Below the pieces are notes generated by a model. It was not told the origin of the DNA. It saw only the letters and a list, made by a program, of their open reading frames with translations, and did not search any database. A stretch of 64,000 nt of DNA from Eutreptiella sp. 'Long Island Sound 2002' (Eukaryota; Euglenozoa; Euglenophyceae; Eutreptiales; Eutreptiaceae), in contig OZ038379.1 in the NCBI GenBank assembly GCA_964036045.1, positions 73,055,992 to 73,119,991 on the forward strand. Direction: 5' to 3'. Below, piece by piece: positions 54,199 through 64,000 of the stretch. Position numbers and translations under genes: made by a program. Every line of letters begins with the position of its first letter. The first letter of the stretch is position 1.

Positions 54199-55542
54199 AT
54201 GGGTAAATACCATGATGCATTTCACTTAACTACCTCCAGTGTGGAAAAACACTGGAAGGAAATTAACCATGGCGTGGAAGGTGAGGGGTTGTACAAAGCA
54301 GTGGAACTGCAATGTCAAACGTGTCCCTCATGTGCCATTCACACGCATGACACCAAGCGCAAGCAAGGGTACATGACCCCTATGCCTATGCCTATGGAGC
54401 CCATGGACTCCATAGCGCTTGATGTGTTTCACTACCCTTCTACCTCCCAAGATGGAGAGGTGTATGACCGAATGCTCCTATGTGTATGCCGGCTTTCCGG
54501 CTACCTCATCGCGATCCCTATTCCTAAACCCCGTCATGAAGACAAGGATGAAGGGCTAACGGGGAGAAGAGCGGCCCATTTGGTAATGGAGCGCTGGGTG
54601 GATAGGTTTGGAGCCCCTCGTGAAATATGCTCCGACCGTGGGCCACAATTTGTGAGCCAATATTTCCAAACCCTTTGTTCTAAGATTGGTGCCCGCTCGA
54701 CTATGTGTCTCGCGGGTAGGCACCAAGGTAATGGCAAGGCCGAAAATACTGGCAAGCAGCTAAGGCGTGCCGTTGCTAAAGCCATTACCTTGAAGAAAAA
54801 GAAAACTAATTGGGTAGAGGTTTTGCCCGCCGTTGTACGAGCGTGGCATGAGACTACAGGTCCTTCAGGTTATACCCCTAACGATATTGTGTTTGGTAAA
54901 CACAACCGTACTAAGGGGCCTCCTCTTGCTGAGCCTAAGGGGGTGGCCCAAGACGCCGCTCACTACTTCCAACGGCGCGAGGAGCTTATTGCTCTTGCAC
55001 GGAGGGCTATGATTCAAGTGCAAGAGACAATGGCTCGTAAGTATAATACGAGTAGGAGGATGTCCCCCAATTTCTCAAAAGGGGACCGCGTATGGGTCCG
55101 TTGCCAACGCAAAAATCTTGGCGATAAGACTTGTCCCTATTGGGATGGGCCCTATGAGGTTGTGGCCAAGAAAGCGCACGACCTCTATGTTATTCAAGTG
55201 GACCAACGGAGGTTAGTTGACGTCCAGGTTGATTGTTTAATGAAAACGGTCAACTCCCCTCGCTCCCCCGTGCCTCTAAATTACACGGAGGAGGTTGCTA
55301 GAGTGCCCTCCCAGCTTGAGGAGGACACCTATAATGTCAAGAAAATATTAAGTCACCGTACTTACCGCAAGAGACTTCTCTTCAAGGTGCGGTGGGAGGG
55401 TTATACCAAAGATTGGGATACCGAGGAACCCGTTGAAACCTTCTTACCATCCTACAACAAAGTTTGGAGAGATTACTTGCAGAAACAGAATCTCACCCAA
55501 ACCGTTGACATCCTTGCCCACCTTGGTGGACCGCTCTCATGA
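54199..55542 (+). CDS. Integrase-chromodomain fragment of a third chromovirus
   Basis: 447 codons from ATG 54199, which is an accident of truncation: the upstream reverse transcriptase is missing and the preceding DNA is another gene. It contains the HX3H...CX2C zinc-binding module (residues about 4-50, ending CQTCPSC), the integrase core with DD35E triad D75, D146 and E182 (LDVFHYP, CSDRGPQF, GKAENTGK), a C-terminal DNA-binding region (FSKGDRVWVRC), and a chromodomain (YNVKKIL, then FKVRWEGYTKDWDTEEP) near residues 378-430. The frame is uninterrupted. It is AT-richer and clearly more distant from elements 1 and 2 than they are from each other. Whether it is expressed is unknown. Confidence 0.9.
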   Translation: MGKYHDAFHLTTSSVEKHWKEINHGVEGEGLYKAVELQCQTCPSCAIHTHDTKRKQGYMTPMPMPMEPMDSIALDVFHYPSTSQDGEVYDRMLLCVCRLSGYLIAIPIPKPRHEDKDEGLTGRRAAHLVMERWVDRFGAPREICSDRGPQFVSQYFQTLCSKIGARSTMCLAGRHQGNGKAENTGKQLRRAVAKAITLKKKKTNWVEVLPAVVRAWHETTGPSGYTPNDIVFGKHNRTKGPPLAEPKGVAQDAAHYFQRREELIALARRAMIQVQETMARKYNTSRRMSPNFSKGDRVWVRCQRKNLGDKTCPYWDGPYEVVAKKAHDLYVIQVDQRRLVDVQVDCLMKTVNSPRSPVPLNYTEEVARVPSQLEEDTYNVKKILSHRTYRKRLLFKVRWEGYTKDWDTEEPVETFLPSYNKVWRDYLQKQNLTQTVDILAHLGGPLS

Positions 55543-56272
55543 GCGTGCCACGAAAAGAAAACCCTAACCAATATGGATATATTATTGTTTGGGGAAGGGA
55601 GGAGAGAGCGAGAAGCGGTGGGAGACAGGAAAGAAGATGTGCATGCACGGCGCGCTCCTCGGTTACAAAAATCCCCACCGGAGCAGGGCGGTGGGTACCG
55701 CAGGTTTACCCCACCGTCTACCTCTCTCTCCGCTAAAGGCTTGAGAGTCCCTGGGGTGGGGTGGCGTGGCATATAGCCTGGGGCGGAAGTGGGACGAGTT
55801 CTTTTGGGGGTCTTAATGCCATTCAAACCCCTATCCTTGGGTCTTACTGGAGCACTCCTACCACCACCAGGACTACTGCCACAAGTCCTGCCCACGATGA
55901 CGCCCCCTGTCAAGGGTGCTAACAACGTGGCAAGCACTTCCCGAAGACTCTGCCGGGTTGTGCGCATGGTGGTGTTTGCAAGGTTTCGGAGTGCCGCCCC
56001 GTACCGAAACCACAACCCCACGACCGTCCCTGACCCGTGACCCAAGCCAACGAGCTAAATCATTTGCTCAAAATGGCGAAGGCTTGAAAACTTCGTTGGG
56101 TTGGCGGGTACAACCCATTTTCCCTTTTGTGTTGGGCGTGATGGTTTTCCGCCGATTTGCCCTTGTCCACACGAGGGTAGGTATACAAGGTACGAAGTAC
56201 TCGTGTGGCTCACATTACGTGGAAAATTTTTCGTGGCGTGCAAAATTGCCACTACATACGGCGAGGACTTAA
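55543..56272 (+). repeat. 3' tail of the third chromovirus, copy 1
   Basis: Non-coding sequence after the integrase stop, repeated at 59229-59986 with about 85-90% identity by eye. It begins with GAGCGTGCCACGAAAAG and includes a purine-rich run (GGGGAAGGGAGGAGAGAGCG at about 55590) that could be a polypurine tract, followed by probable LTR sequence. Confidence 0.75.
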
Positions 56273-57749
56273 GCCTAGAGGGAGGGGTCGTCCTCTACAA
56301 TACAAGTATTCTAATATGAATTGCAATGGATGCCTTTGCCCCGTCACTCTATGAGTGGGTGGGGTCCTCAAAGGCAAAGAGTGGCGTTGCGGATTTGGGC
56401 CGTCTCCGCCGCCTGGGTATTTGTCCCCGGTCGCTATGCTTGCCCGGGTTGGGAGTGGGTACCCTCCATTGCCATTGCATGGGGCCGCATGCTGGCTGGG
56501 TGTGCTCTTCATGTCCTTGATGAATTTCGAGGGGGAATTCCTGCCTGCAACGAGAGGGAACAAACAATATGATGAAAAGGGCGAGTGTGCACATGCATAT
56601 GTTTATGAGAGAATATGTATATTAATGTTTTCTCTAGAGTTCCCCACGAGTGGACTTGGATTTCCACAACACCCGAGGGGTCTTCTATCCCAACACCCAA
56701 CCAAACGGGTTGGGATATGGGCGTGGCATTTTTCTTTATAGAGACCCGTGCGTGGACTTGGATTTCCACAACACACACGAGTCTCTCTGTCCGAGACACA
56801 CCAAAACCGGGTGTGCCCGTGGCCAATGGTAGCGTGTGTGTGCGCATGCCATCAGTTTAGTTACGGGATTATATGGTTGCCTATTACGTTGGTTATCACC
56901 TGCCCCCCGAACAAGCAAGACCTAGGTTGACACCTACCTTTGGGGTTTTGTAGCCGTGTACACCGGCCCAAGTTTACACACGGAGGTGTAAACATGAACC
57001 GTCATACACGGTGTAGAGGGGTTGGGGGAGTAAAACTCCTTCGGGGCGTGTCATCGTGCCCCCGGGGAGCAGGGTGGGCTGATACACCAGCGGGACCGTA
57101 CGGGCGACCTCCCCAATTTGCAACCTGGAGGTGACCCCCTGCGCTACGGCCCGCCGGTGGCACACCCACCGACAAAGGTAACACGCAAGCTAACCTAAGT
57201 GTTTATACGCACGCCCCCAAGACACACACGAACACCAAGCAACAAGGTGGCGTATCTATACACGTGTTCTATTGTGGATATGCTTACTGTTTGTTGTGTG
57301 TACGTGAGTAGTTTGTGGAAGCTCTTGCACGTGCCGTATGTGTGGAGTGCCCCCACCACGTGCCCCAAGGCCGCCACTGCGAGACCCACACTCTGTGATA
57401 CCCTCTGGGCGAGTGTGTGCCCCCGGGCCCTGCCAATGGGTGTGCGCGCACAAGTGTGTCTTGTGTTTGTCGCTGTGCATCGCTCTATTATGTGTATATA
57501 TGATATATATACGTAGTATGGCTCCTAGGTGAGGGGTTAGCAGTGAGGTCAGGTTATTATTACATGGTTATGAGGTTTGTCTATTTAAGTGTGTCTACTC
57601 ACACCCTCATCCCATCTCCGTACCTCCTCCTTTACCCTCTATGTGGTGCATCACGTGTGACACACATGCTAAGTTAGACATCCACACGGACATGACCCTT
57701 GGCTGAGCCGTGCCCGTATCGTACAGTCAAAACCGTGACTGGTTCATTC
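56273..57749. other. Anonymous DNA
   Basis: No gene recognised. GTGGACTTGGATTTCCACAA is present twice (56650 and 56752, 102 bp apart), each with its own small hairpin (GTGGA/TCCAC). Probably retroelement-derived. Confidence 0.4.
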
Positions 57750-58640
57750 ATCCTGGTCCGCTCCACACGATCATCTTTCTTTGGTGTCTGGTCTGTTTGA
57801 CAAGTGGGCCTTTGGCTAGGCCTTGTCTCGGCCTTTTACAAGCAAGTAATCAAGCAAGTTTACATCTTACAAGCAAGAGCTCACTCATTACTACAAGCGT
57901 TACGGGCAAGCGCATCAAGAACATCAAGCACATCAAGCCCTCATAAACGATCTAAAGCACGTGGGTGCAAGGTGTGGGCATCGTACCCGCGTTTCGGTTT
58001 GTGCCTAAATGATCGTCGATCGTTTACCCTGAGGCCATCGTGACCTCTTACCTCTACTTAGTGAGCTACCGCGCGCACTGTGGGGCCATCGTGGCCGTGT
58101 TTATTAGTGGGCCTAAGCATGCACAAGACAGAGGCAGGCGCAAGACAGTAATGCATCGCAAGGCAACAGTAAGACACAATCACAGTGTTCACTGTTCCAG
58201 GTTGTGAAAAAAGGGCTGTGGTGGCTGTAAGGACTGTTACCACGGTTGCCCCGCGTTGCACTGCAGGACAGGACCGTTCGCCCCCCGTGGTAACAGTCCC
58301 CTGGCCGAGGGCCATCAGATTTTGTTGTGTACCTTGTGATCCTTCCCCTGGCCTCTATCTCTACTATCCCTCGTGCTCCCTTGTGCAGGCACAGTCCTAC
58401 GTTGCTGTTTGACACTCCCGTCAATTCTCCTGGCAGTTTTTTCAAAAAGTCAAATTTTTGCACTTTCGCGTCGCGCCGCTTCGCATGTACCATTACCTTC
58501 AGTTTTGTTTAAAAGTGTGATTTCACTTTGCCTTTAGTTTTAATTCTTTGAAAAACTACCTGCCCTTACCTGGTGGACCCCACATGCCTCATGCGACACG
58601 CAGGGACCAGACTCTACGCGCAACAGCTCGCGATTTCGCC
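57750..58640 (+). repeat. Inverted repeat arm (family B), uninterrupted copy
   Basis: Aligns with the reverse complement of 46281-47210 over about 0.9 kb. No open frame. Followed within 240 bp by a polypurine tract and a TGAAGC start at 58880, so this may be the untranslated 3' end of another LTR element. Confidence 0.75.
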
Positions 58641-58870
58641 TACTACTTATTGCGGGACCTGCGGGATCCCGTTCGTCAATTTCTGTATTTCGGCGGTGGT
58701 TCGATTCCCACCGATCCGAGCTACTTCAGCGGTCATGCGGCCGGCTCCGATTTTGCCTGCGTTGGTTCGATTCCCTGTGGGAGGGAATCTGCTGACCTGT
58801 GATTTGCTGCTGTTTGTGACTGCTACGTTCCTCTTGGGCATGTACTTCCTGCCCGTGGCAGTCGTTTTAA
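58641..58870 (+). other. Spacer with two B-box-like motifs
   Basis: GGTTCGATTCC occurs at 58698-58708 and 58764-58774, matching the internal RNA polymerase III B box. The first sits in a perfect hairpin (GGTGG-TTCGATTC-CCACC) like a tRNA T arm. I find no matching A box or full cloverleaf, so I do not call a tRNA. Confidence 0.35.
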
Positions 58871-59228
58871 GTGGGGGGGTGAAGCAGGTCACAACCCTAC
58901 CCTGGCATTTTACCCCTAAGGGAGCATTATTTGGCCCTATATATGGGATATATGTGGGATAGGGTATATCATATTCCATTTCCTTGTTAGGAACATAGGA
59001 TGTGGGATAGATAAGGCAATCTTGGATGTTTAGTAGTTATTCAATTAGTGGATGATAGGGTGGATTTCTCATATGTGCATATCAGGTATTTCATTGGCTA
59101 TGTGTACCATATCTGTTTGCAGGATACTATTCAGTCAACACTATCGTTATGTCTTCGGTGCCAAGCAATGTTGCTGCCCATGCCACTGCGACCTCTGCTC
59201 CTGACCACCCGGTCTGGTTTCAGACCCA
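58871..59228 (+). repeat. Polypurine tract and LTR start of a further element
   Basis: GTGGGGGGG followed by TGAAGCAGG at 58880 mirrors the polypurine/LTR junctions of elements 1 and 2 (GGGGGG then TGAAGC). The LTR-like sequence runs only to about 59228, where it joins the second copy of the third chromovirus tail. Confidence 0.45.
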
Positions 59229-59986
59229 CTCGCCCACCTTTGGTGGACCGTTCTCTTGAGCGTGCCACGAAAAGCCCCTAGCCAATATGGGGGTATATTA
59301 TTGTTTGGGGAAGGGAGGAGAGAGCGAGAAGCGGTGGGAGACAGGACAAGGAACGTGCATGCACGGCGCGCCCCCGGGCTACAAAATCCCCACCGCAGCA
59401 GGGCGGTGGGTGGCGCAGGTTTACCCCACCGTCTACCTCTCTCACTGCTAAAGGCTTGAGAGTCCTTGGGGTGGGGTGGCGTGGCAAATAGCCTGGGGCG
59501 GAAGTGGGACGTGTTCTTTTGGGGGTCTTAATGCCATTCAAACCCCTATCCTTGGGTCTTACTGGAGCACTCCTACCACCACCAGGACTAAGTGCTGCCC
59601 ACGATGACGCCCCACGTCAAGGGTGCCAACAATATGGCAAGCCCTTCCTGAAGGCTCTGCCGGGCTGTGCGCATGGTGGTGCTTGCAAGAGTTCGGAGTG
59701 CCGTCCGGTACCAAAACCACGACCCCGAGACCGTCCCTGACTCGTGACCCAAGCCAGCGAGCTAAAGCATTTGCTCAAATATTGGCGAAGTCATGAAAAA
59801 TTGAGTGAGTTGGCGGGTAAAACCTATTTTCCCTTTTTGCATTGGGCGTGGTGGTTTTCGGCCAATTTGCCGTTGTCCACACGAGGGTAAGGTATACAAA
59901 GTACAAAGTACTCGTGTGGCTCACATTACATGAGGAACAATTTCGTGGCGTCCAAAATTGCCACTACATACGGTGGGGACTTAAGA
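59229..59986 (+). repeat. 3' tail of the third chromovirus, copy 2
   Basis: Starts within the last codons of the integrase frame (CCCACCTTTGGTGGACCG) and stays colinear with 55519-56272, with small indels. The integrase itself is missing, so this is a separate truncated copy or a segmental duplication. Confidence 0.75.
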
Positions 59987-60477
59987 TAGGTAGGTAGGTC
60001 TTCTCGGGACTTGGTTTGCCCCCCAGGGGGGTCTTACCAAGGGGCTTTTGCTAACCCACCCACGGCCCTACTTCACGTGCCCCTGCAAAGCGGCTCTCCC
60101 ACATGGGGGAAGGGCGCGCTCGCCGCGAGCACTACCCTACTGCGGGTTCTGCCCAGAGAGGTAACCCATGCTCGACCGAAGTCTCACATTCCTCTCCTTC
60201 GGGCGGATGAAACGTGGGGGAGGGTCCCATCGCACATCCTCATTAACCTCCGGATTCTGGGGCCCAGGGGGCCGGAGCCAGGCATAAGGCCCTGTCCTGC
60301 AGGCACCCCCACCTGGGTTGGGTTTCAGTAGGCGTGAGAGGACTTCAAGAAGCACGTGCTACGGGACTTGCATGCCGTGACGCGTGCTCACGCCTCTTGA
60401 CTCGGTTGAGCTGGCGCTCTCCCGGGGGGCCGGGGGTTCGGTGCAGTTTGTCAATGTTAGTTCGTCGGTTGCGTAAT
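59987..60477. other. Anonymous DNA
   Basis: No gene or repeat recognised. Confidence 0.4.
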
Positions 60478-61300
60478 GGTAGGGTTGCGGTGTTCTGTTG
60501 TGTCGGTGGGTATGGTGGTCGGCGGATGTGGCGCATCACGGTGTGGCCTACCTGTTTGAAGCCGTTCCCGTTTCAACCCGTGCACGCCTGGCTTCTTTAG
60601 TGTTCGCCGGCTTGCGTGTGGTCTGTTTATGGTCTGGTCACGGCTGCAGCTGCGGTTTGGTTTGTCAGCGGTGGTCTTGGCCGCCTCATGGTCGGCTGGG
60701 TTAGCATGGGTTCCGTCGCGCTGTGGCCGGTGGTTGCATAGCCGGTTGTTGTTCGTGTAGCCGGTTCGTTCGCGTCGGCGCTGGTTAGTTGTGTCTTGGG
60801 TTGTCCTATTGCAGCGTAGTGTAATGTGTTAATGTTGGTTGGCCGGTTGTGTACTGGTAGAGTTGCGGTGTTCTGTCCTGATCGTGGGTATGGTGGTCGG
60901 CGGGTGTGGCGCATCATGGTTTGGCCAACCCGTTTGACTCCGTTCCCGTTTCGACCCATGCACGCCTGGCTGGTTTAGTGTTGGCCGGCTCGCGTGTGGT
61001 CTGTTTATGGTCAGGCCGCGGCTGCCGCTGTGGTGTGGTTGGTGCACGAAGGTCTTGGCGGCTCTATGGTCGGCTTGGCTAGCTTGGGTTCCGTCGCTCT
61101 GCTGCCGGATGTGGTTTGTGTAGCCGGTTCGTGCGTGCCGCGGCTGGTCAGTCTTGTCTTGGTTCGTTCAATTGCAGTGTAGTTTAATGTGGTAATGGTG
61201 GTTGGTTGGTTGCGTATTGGTAGAGTTGCGGTGTGCTGTTGTGCTCGTGGGTGTGTTGGTCGGCGGGCTGGTGCATCACGATTTAGACGGTGCAGCCGAT
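60478..61300. repeat. Tandem repeat, about 370-bp period, 2.3 copies
   Basis: GGTAGxGTTGCGGTGT recurs at 60478, 60856 and 61219 (spacing 378 and 363). Units also share GGTCGGCGGxTGTGGCGCATCA and a GTGTGGTCTGTTTATGGTC block. Each unit start resembles a tRNA D-arm (TAATGGTAGGGTTGCGG), but no T-arm follows. Confidence 0.85.
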
Positions 61301-61848
61301 TCGTTTTGGTTCCTCGTGTGTTTTGCCGGCCGCTCAGGTTCTTACGTGCCGCCTGGCATCTGGTCTTGACCCCTCCGTGACCCCTGCTGAGAAACGTTTT
61401 GAAAATTGGCACGACATGCCTTGCCCCCCCCTGGAGCCAGCGTTACATGCACAACCCGTCATCTTGTACGTTGCGGTGCCCTTCGGCTCTTCTTTCGGTC
61501 TCGCTTGTGCCAACTGTATGTACATCTCCGTCGGTGGCAAAGCCCCTTCGGTTCGCCATCCTCTTCCGTGCATCCCCGTGTTCCCTATGGGAGTTCCGGG
61601 GTGCTGAGCCGGGGTGGTGCGCTGTTGGCGCTCGCCTCCGGTGGCCAGTCGCCTTGGCTTGGTTCGCAGGGTGCCGCGCTCGGTGTTTTCCGTGCCGTGC
61701 CCCGCTTAGCGGCTCCGGTGGTGTGTGCGTCCGTGCCTCAGGGCGGTTGCCAGAGGTCAGGGTAGTTTGGCTTGGTGGCACGCCGGTCTTGTGTCTGGCC
61801 AGGCCGTTCTCCCGGCCCCCCGTCGTCGTCGCCGCCACAAGCGTTCTG
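61301..61848. other. GC-rich DNA, no gene recognised
   Basis: Overlapping frames on both strands with no recognisable motif. Confidence 0.4.
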
Positions 61849-62700
61849 TGATCCGGTGCCCTGGCGTTCAACTTCCTCGGAGGCCACGCGCATTGGTGCT
61901 GGTGTCACATTCGTCCCTCAACCCCCTGCCCTTGATATAACATGCTCCCAGAATGTTTGCCCTGGCGTCGGGACCCCATGTGTGCTGCTATGGGTGCCCT
62001 GTGATTTGGTGCCCTGCTGTATGATTTTCTCTGAGGTCATGCATGGCGGCGGTACATTCGTCTCTGGACCCCCGTTCTGGGAGGTAACATTCTCAAGGCT
62101 TATGTGCTCTTGTGTTGGGGTACGCCGTATGGCGCGGCAGGCTGGGCTCGGCGTAACATTCCCGTTTTTGCCGGCGGGAGCCGCTGGGCTTGTGGGTCCA
62201 GTGTGCTGGGCTGCATCCCCTGGCCCACCTCGTGTCTGGCTTGTGGGAAAGGGAGGTCAGGCGGAAAGATAGGTCAGCGTCCGGGCCCCCCTCTCGCTCC
62301 TTGACGCTGATAGCCTTCGGGGCCGCGGAAGCGTGTCCCTCGCAACATTCTCGCAGGTTATGTGCGCTGAAGTCGCCCGCGTGGTGCCGCTATGGGCGCC
62401 CTTTGACCTGGTGCCTTGGTGTATAACTTTCTCGGAGGACATGCGTGTCGGCTCTGGTTGCACAATTGTCCCTTGACCCTCTGCCCTTGGAAGTAACATT
62501 CTCGAAGAATATGTGCTCGGACGTCACGGAATCCCGCATGGTGCGGCCGGCTGGGCTCGGCGTAATATTCACGTGTTCGCCGGCGGGAGACGGCGGGCCC
62601 GTGGGTCTCGTGTGTTGCGCTGCACCCCTTGGTCCACCTGGTGTCTGGCTTGAAGGAACGGGAGGTCAGGCAGAAAGATAGGTCTGTCTCTTGGTCCCCT
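61849..62700. repeat. Tandem repeat, 402-bp period with a 153-bp partial unit
   Basis: CTATGGGxGCCCTxTGA occurs at 61988 and 62390, and the two following segments align for about 320 bp (through GTGTCTGGCTTG and GGAGGTCAGGC). A shorter upstream unit starts at 61849 (TGATCCGGTGCC, repeated at 62002), giving a 153-bp offset. Repeated AACATTCTC blocks occur throughout. Confidence 0.8.
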
Positions 62701-63304
62701 TCCCGTTTCTTGACGCTGATGGATTTTGGGGGCGTGGGGAGCGTGGCTCCCGTCCGGGATACGTGGGAGGAAGGGGCACGGGTTGTAGGGCCGTCAACAC
62801 TGGCACCCATTCGCGGGCGCGCGGCAGAAGTCGGGTAGCCCACTGTAACTCTTGCCGGTGCGTACACTCGACAGGTGTCAGCGGGGTGCGCTGCGCGGCC
62901 GTGCAGCGTCGGTTTTTGCGGGGGGGCCTCCCGGCATGGTTGGCCTGCGCGGGGTCGTCGCGGCTTATAGCTGGTCCCTCAGCCGCTGGTTTTATGCCCA
63001 TCTTCGGGGCCTTGGGTGGGGTGAGGCGGTCCCAATGGTGCCGCGTTGTCTTCGCATCAGCGGGTGGTCGCCGTGGGGCCCATGCCACGTGTGCGCAGCG
63101 GTGTGTCATCCTCCGGCCGGCCGCCGCGACTTAGTGGGGGGGGAGGGAGGTTAGGATAGCCGCCGGTGCTATGCCCTTCCACTGCCGGTGGCCGGTCGCA
63201 GCAGGCCGGGCATGCGTGTGCCGTGTTGGCCGGGGCACAGCGGTCCCGATGGTGTCGCCTCGCGTGATCGTGGGGGCGTGTTCCCGGTTTCGGCTCGCGG
63301 TGGG
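62701..63304. other. GC-rich DNA downstream of the terminal gene
   Basis: No gene recognised. A minus-strand frame of 147 codons (62666-63109) follows the terminal gene but overlaps the repeat array and shows no motif. Confidence 0.35.
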
Positions 63305-64000
63305 TTAGGGCCCTGGGGGGGTCCCCACACGTCGCACGAGGGCGGTGCGGAGGGCGCTGAAGATCTCGTGCACAACAGCTGCGTGCGCTGCTTGAGCTTC
63401 CGTCTCAGTGCCAATGGTGGGGAGCAGGTGTTCGCCCAGCGCGAGCGCCCGGATCTGGTGGATTGCGAAGACAGGGCACAGGTTTCCCGTACCGGGCCTC
63501 TCCGTTGTTTCCTCTTGTGGGGGGATGGCCTCAAGCTGCTGCTGGCAGTCCAGGTGGAACCTCCACGTCGCCGACCAGTCCTTGGTGTGCGACCAGCGGC
63601 GCTGAGCCCACCGCCAGAGGCAGTAGAGGGCATGCCCTGGGTGCCAGCTGCCGGCTTCATCCGACACGACAGCCGTCAGGGGGTCCTGGTAGTAGTGGCC
63701 ACCTTCCAACACGATCATGGAAATGGTGCGGGGGTCATCTTCGCAGCGTGGGGATCTCGCGCGTGCCGTCTCCGCCCCTGGTGGATATCGCTCCACCATG
63801 TCCCTGAGGTTGCGCCCCCTGTCAAGGGCTGTCCTCCTTTCCCAGTCCGCCAGGCCATTGTACTGTGGGATGTTGAGGGCGTTAGCCCTCGGTTGTGGGG
63901 CGGCCCGTTCCCGGCCCCCGGTGCTTGGCGCGGGCCTGGGCTCTGTCGGCAGTGCAATGAGCCTGTGCCCCCAGCCCAGGTGCGGGACCCACACGCGTTC
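63305..64000 (-). CDS. Partial uncharacterised protein, WVPxxGWG family
   Basis: On the minus strand the frame enters from beyond the window end and stops at 63305, giving at least 230 residues. It opens with ERVWVPHLGWGHRL, then NIPQYNGLADWERRT, then a long ordinary-composition region with VLEGGHYYQDPLTAVVSDEAG, a Trp-rich segment (CLWRWAQRRW, then DWSATWRFHLDC) and a C-terminal helix (AVVHEIFSALRTALVRR). The first 60 residues align with the end of the broken plus-strand gene at 53696-54198, so the two are one family in opposite orientation, one copy having the N-terminal part and the other the C-terminal part within view. I do not recognise a function. The Trp/His-rich block might be a structural core. 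Confidence 0.6.
   Translation of the reverse strand, partial: ERVWVPHLGWGHRLIALPTEPRPAPSTGGRERAAPQPRANALNIPQYNGLADWERRTALDRGRNLRDMVERYPPGAETARARSPRCEDDPRTISMIVLEGGHYYQDPLTAVVSDEAGSWHPGHALYCLWRWAQRRWSHTKDWSATWRFHLDCQQQLEAIPPQEETTERPGTGNLCPVFAIHQIRALALGEHLLPTIGTETEAQAAHAAVVHEIFSALRTALVRRVGTPPGP

Noticed and set aside
58690-58800. tRNA gene
   Set aside because: Only B-box/T-arm-like pieces. No acceptor stem pairing, A box or anticodon arm found.
60470-60500. tRNA gene starting at the D-arm-like repeat unit
   Set aside because: The D-arm resemblance (TAATGGTAGGGTTGCGG) is not followed by a T arm at any of the three units.

Overview
This window looks like repeat-dense nuclear DNA of a eukaryote. 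It has no bacterial-style operons, almost no host gene that I can recognise, and is dominated by Ty3/gypsy LTR retrotransposons of the chromovirus type (integrase followed by a C-terminal chromodomain). The GC-rich, intronless element genes and very large LTRs would fit a green-lineage genome such as a charophyte alga, but that is a guess and the sequence does not settle the species.

Layout. 1-5375: anonymous DNA with three simple or tandem repeat blocks. 5376-22553: element 1, an intact chromovirus with 2,944-bp LTRs that differ at only about 20 positions, a 4-bp target duplication (ATCC), a 1,442-codon gag, a UAG stop, and pol continuing in the same frame for 1,673 codons. 22558-24158: host spacer with a decayed gag-like fragment. 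24163-38884: element 2, a related but decayed chromovirus (target duplication CTTG, tRNA-type primer site, frameshifts and stops in gag and pol). Its 5' LTR was later invaded by a 1.5-kb insert carrying an oxygenase-like reading frame. 38889-43185: anonymous DNA with 64-bp and 30-bp tandem repeats. 43186-46280: element 3, the LTR and start of gag of an element-2 relative in reverse orientation. 46281-47210 and 57750-58640: arms of a large inverted repeat. 47900-54200: GC-rich low-complexity region with candidate K/R/E-rich reading frames on the minus strand and a P/H/Q-rich frame on the plus strand, the latter split by a 256-bp mobile insertion. 54199-55542: integrase plus chromodomain of a third chromovirus, with its 3' tail repeated at 59229-59986. 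60478-62700: two sets of long tandem repeats. 63305-64000: minus-strand gene running off the window, homologous to the gene broken at 54200.

Mechanism. Elements 1 and 2 share an unusual design. Gag and Pol are separated only by an in-frame amber codon in a conserved context, which suggests stop-codon readthrough. Pol carries, between protease and reverse transcriptase, a domain that resembles the Dam-like region of DIRS retroelements. Gag ends with an expanded zinc knuckle, and the LTRs hold conserved dyads. The two elements differ in priming: element 2 has an initiator-tRNA-like primer site, whereas the 11 nt after the element 1 LTR are perfectly complementary to a site inside that LTR, as in Tf1/sushi self-priming.
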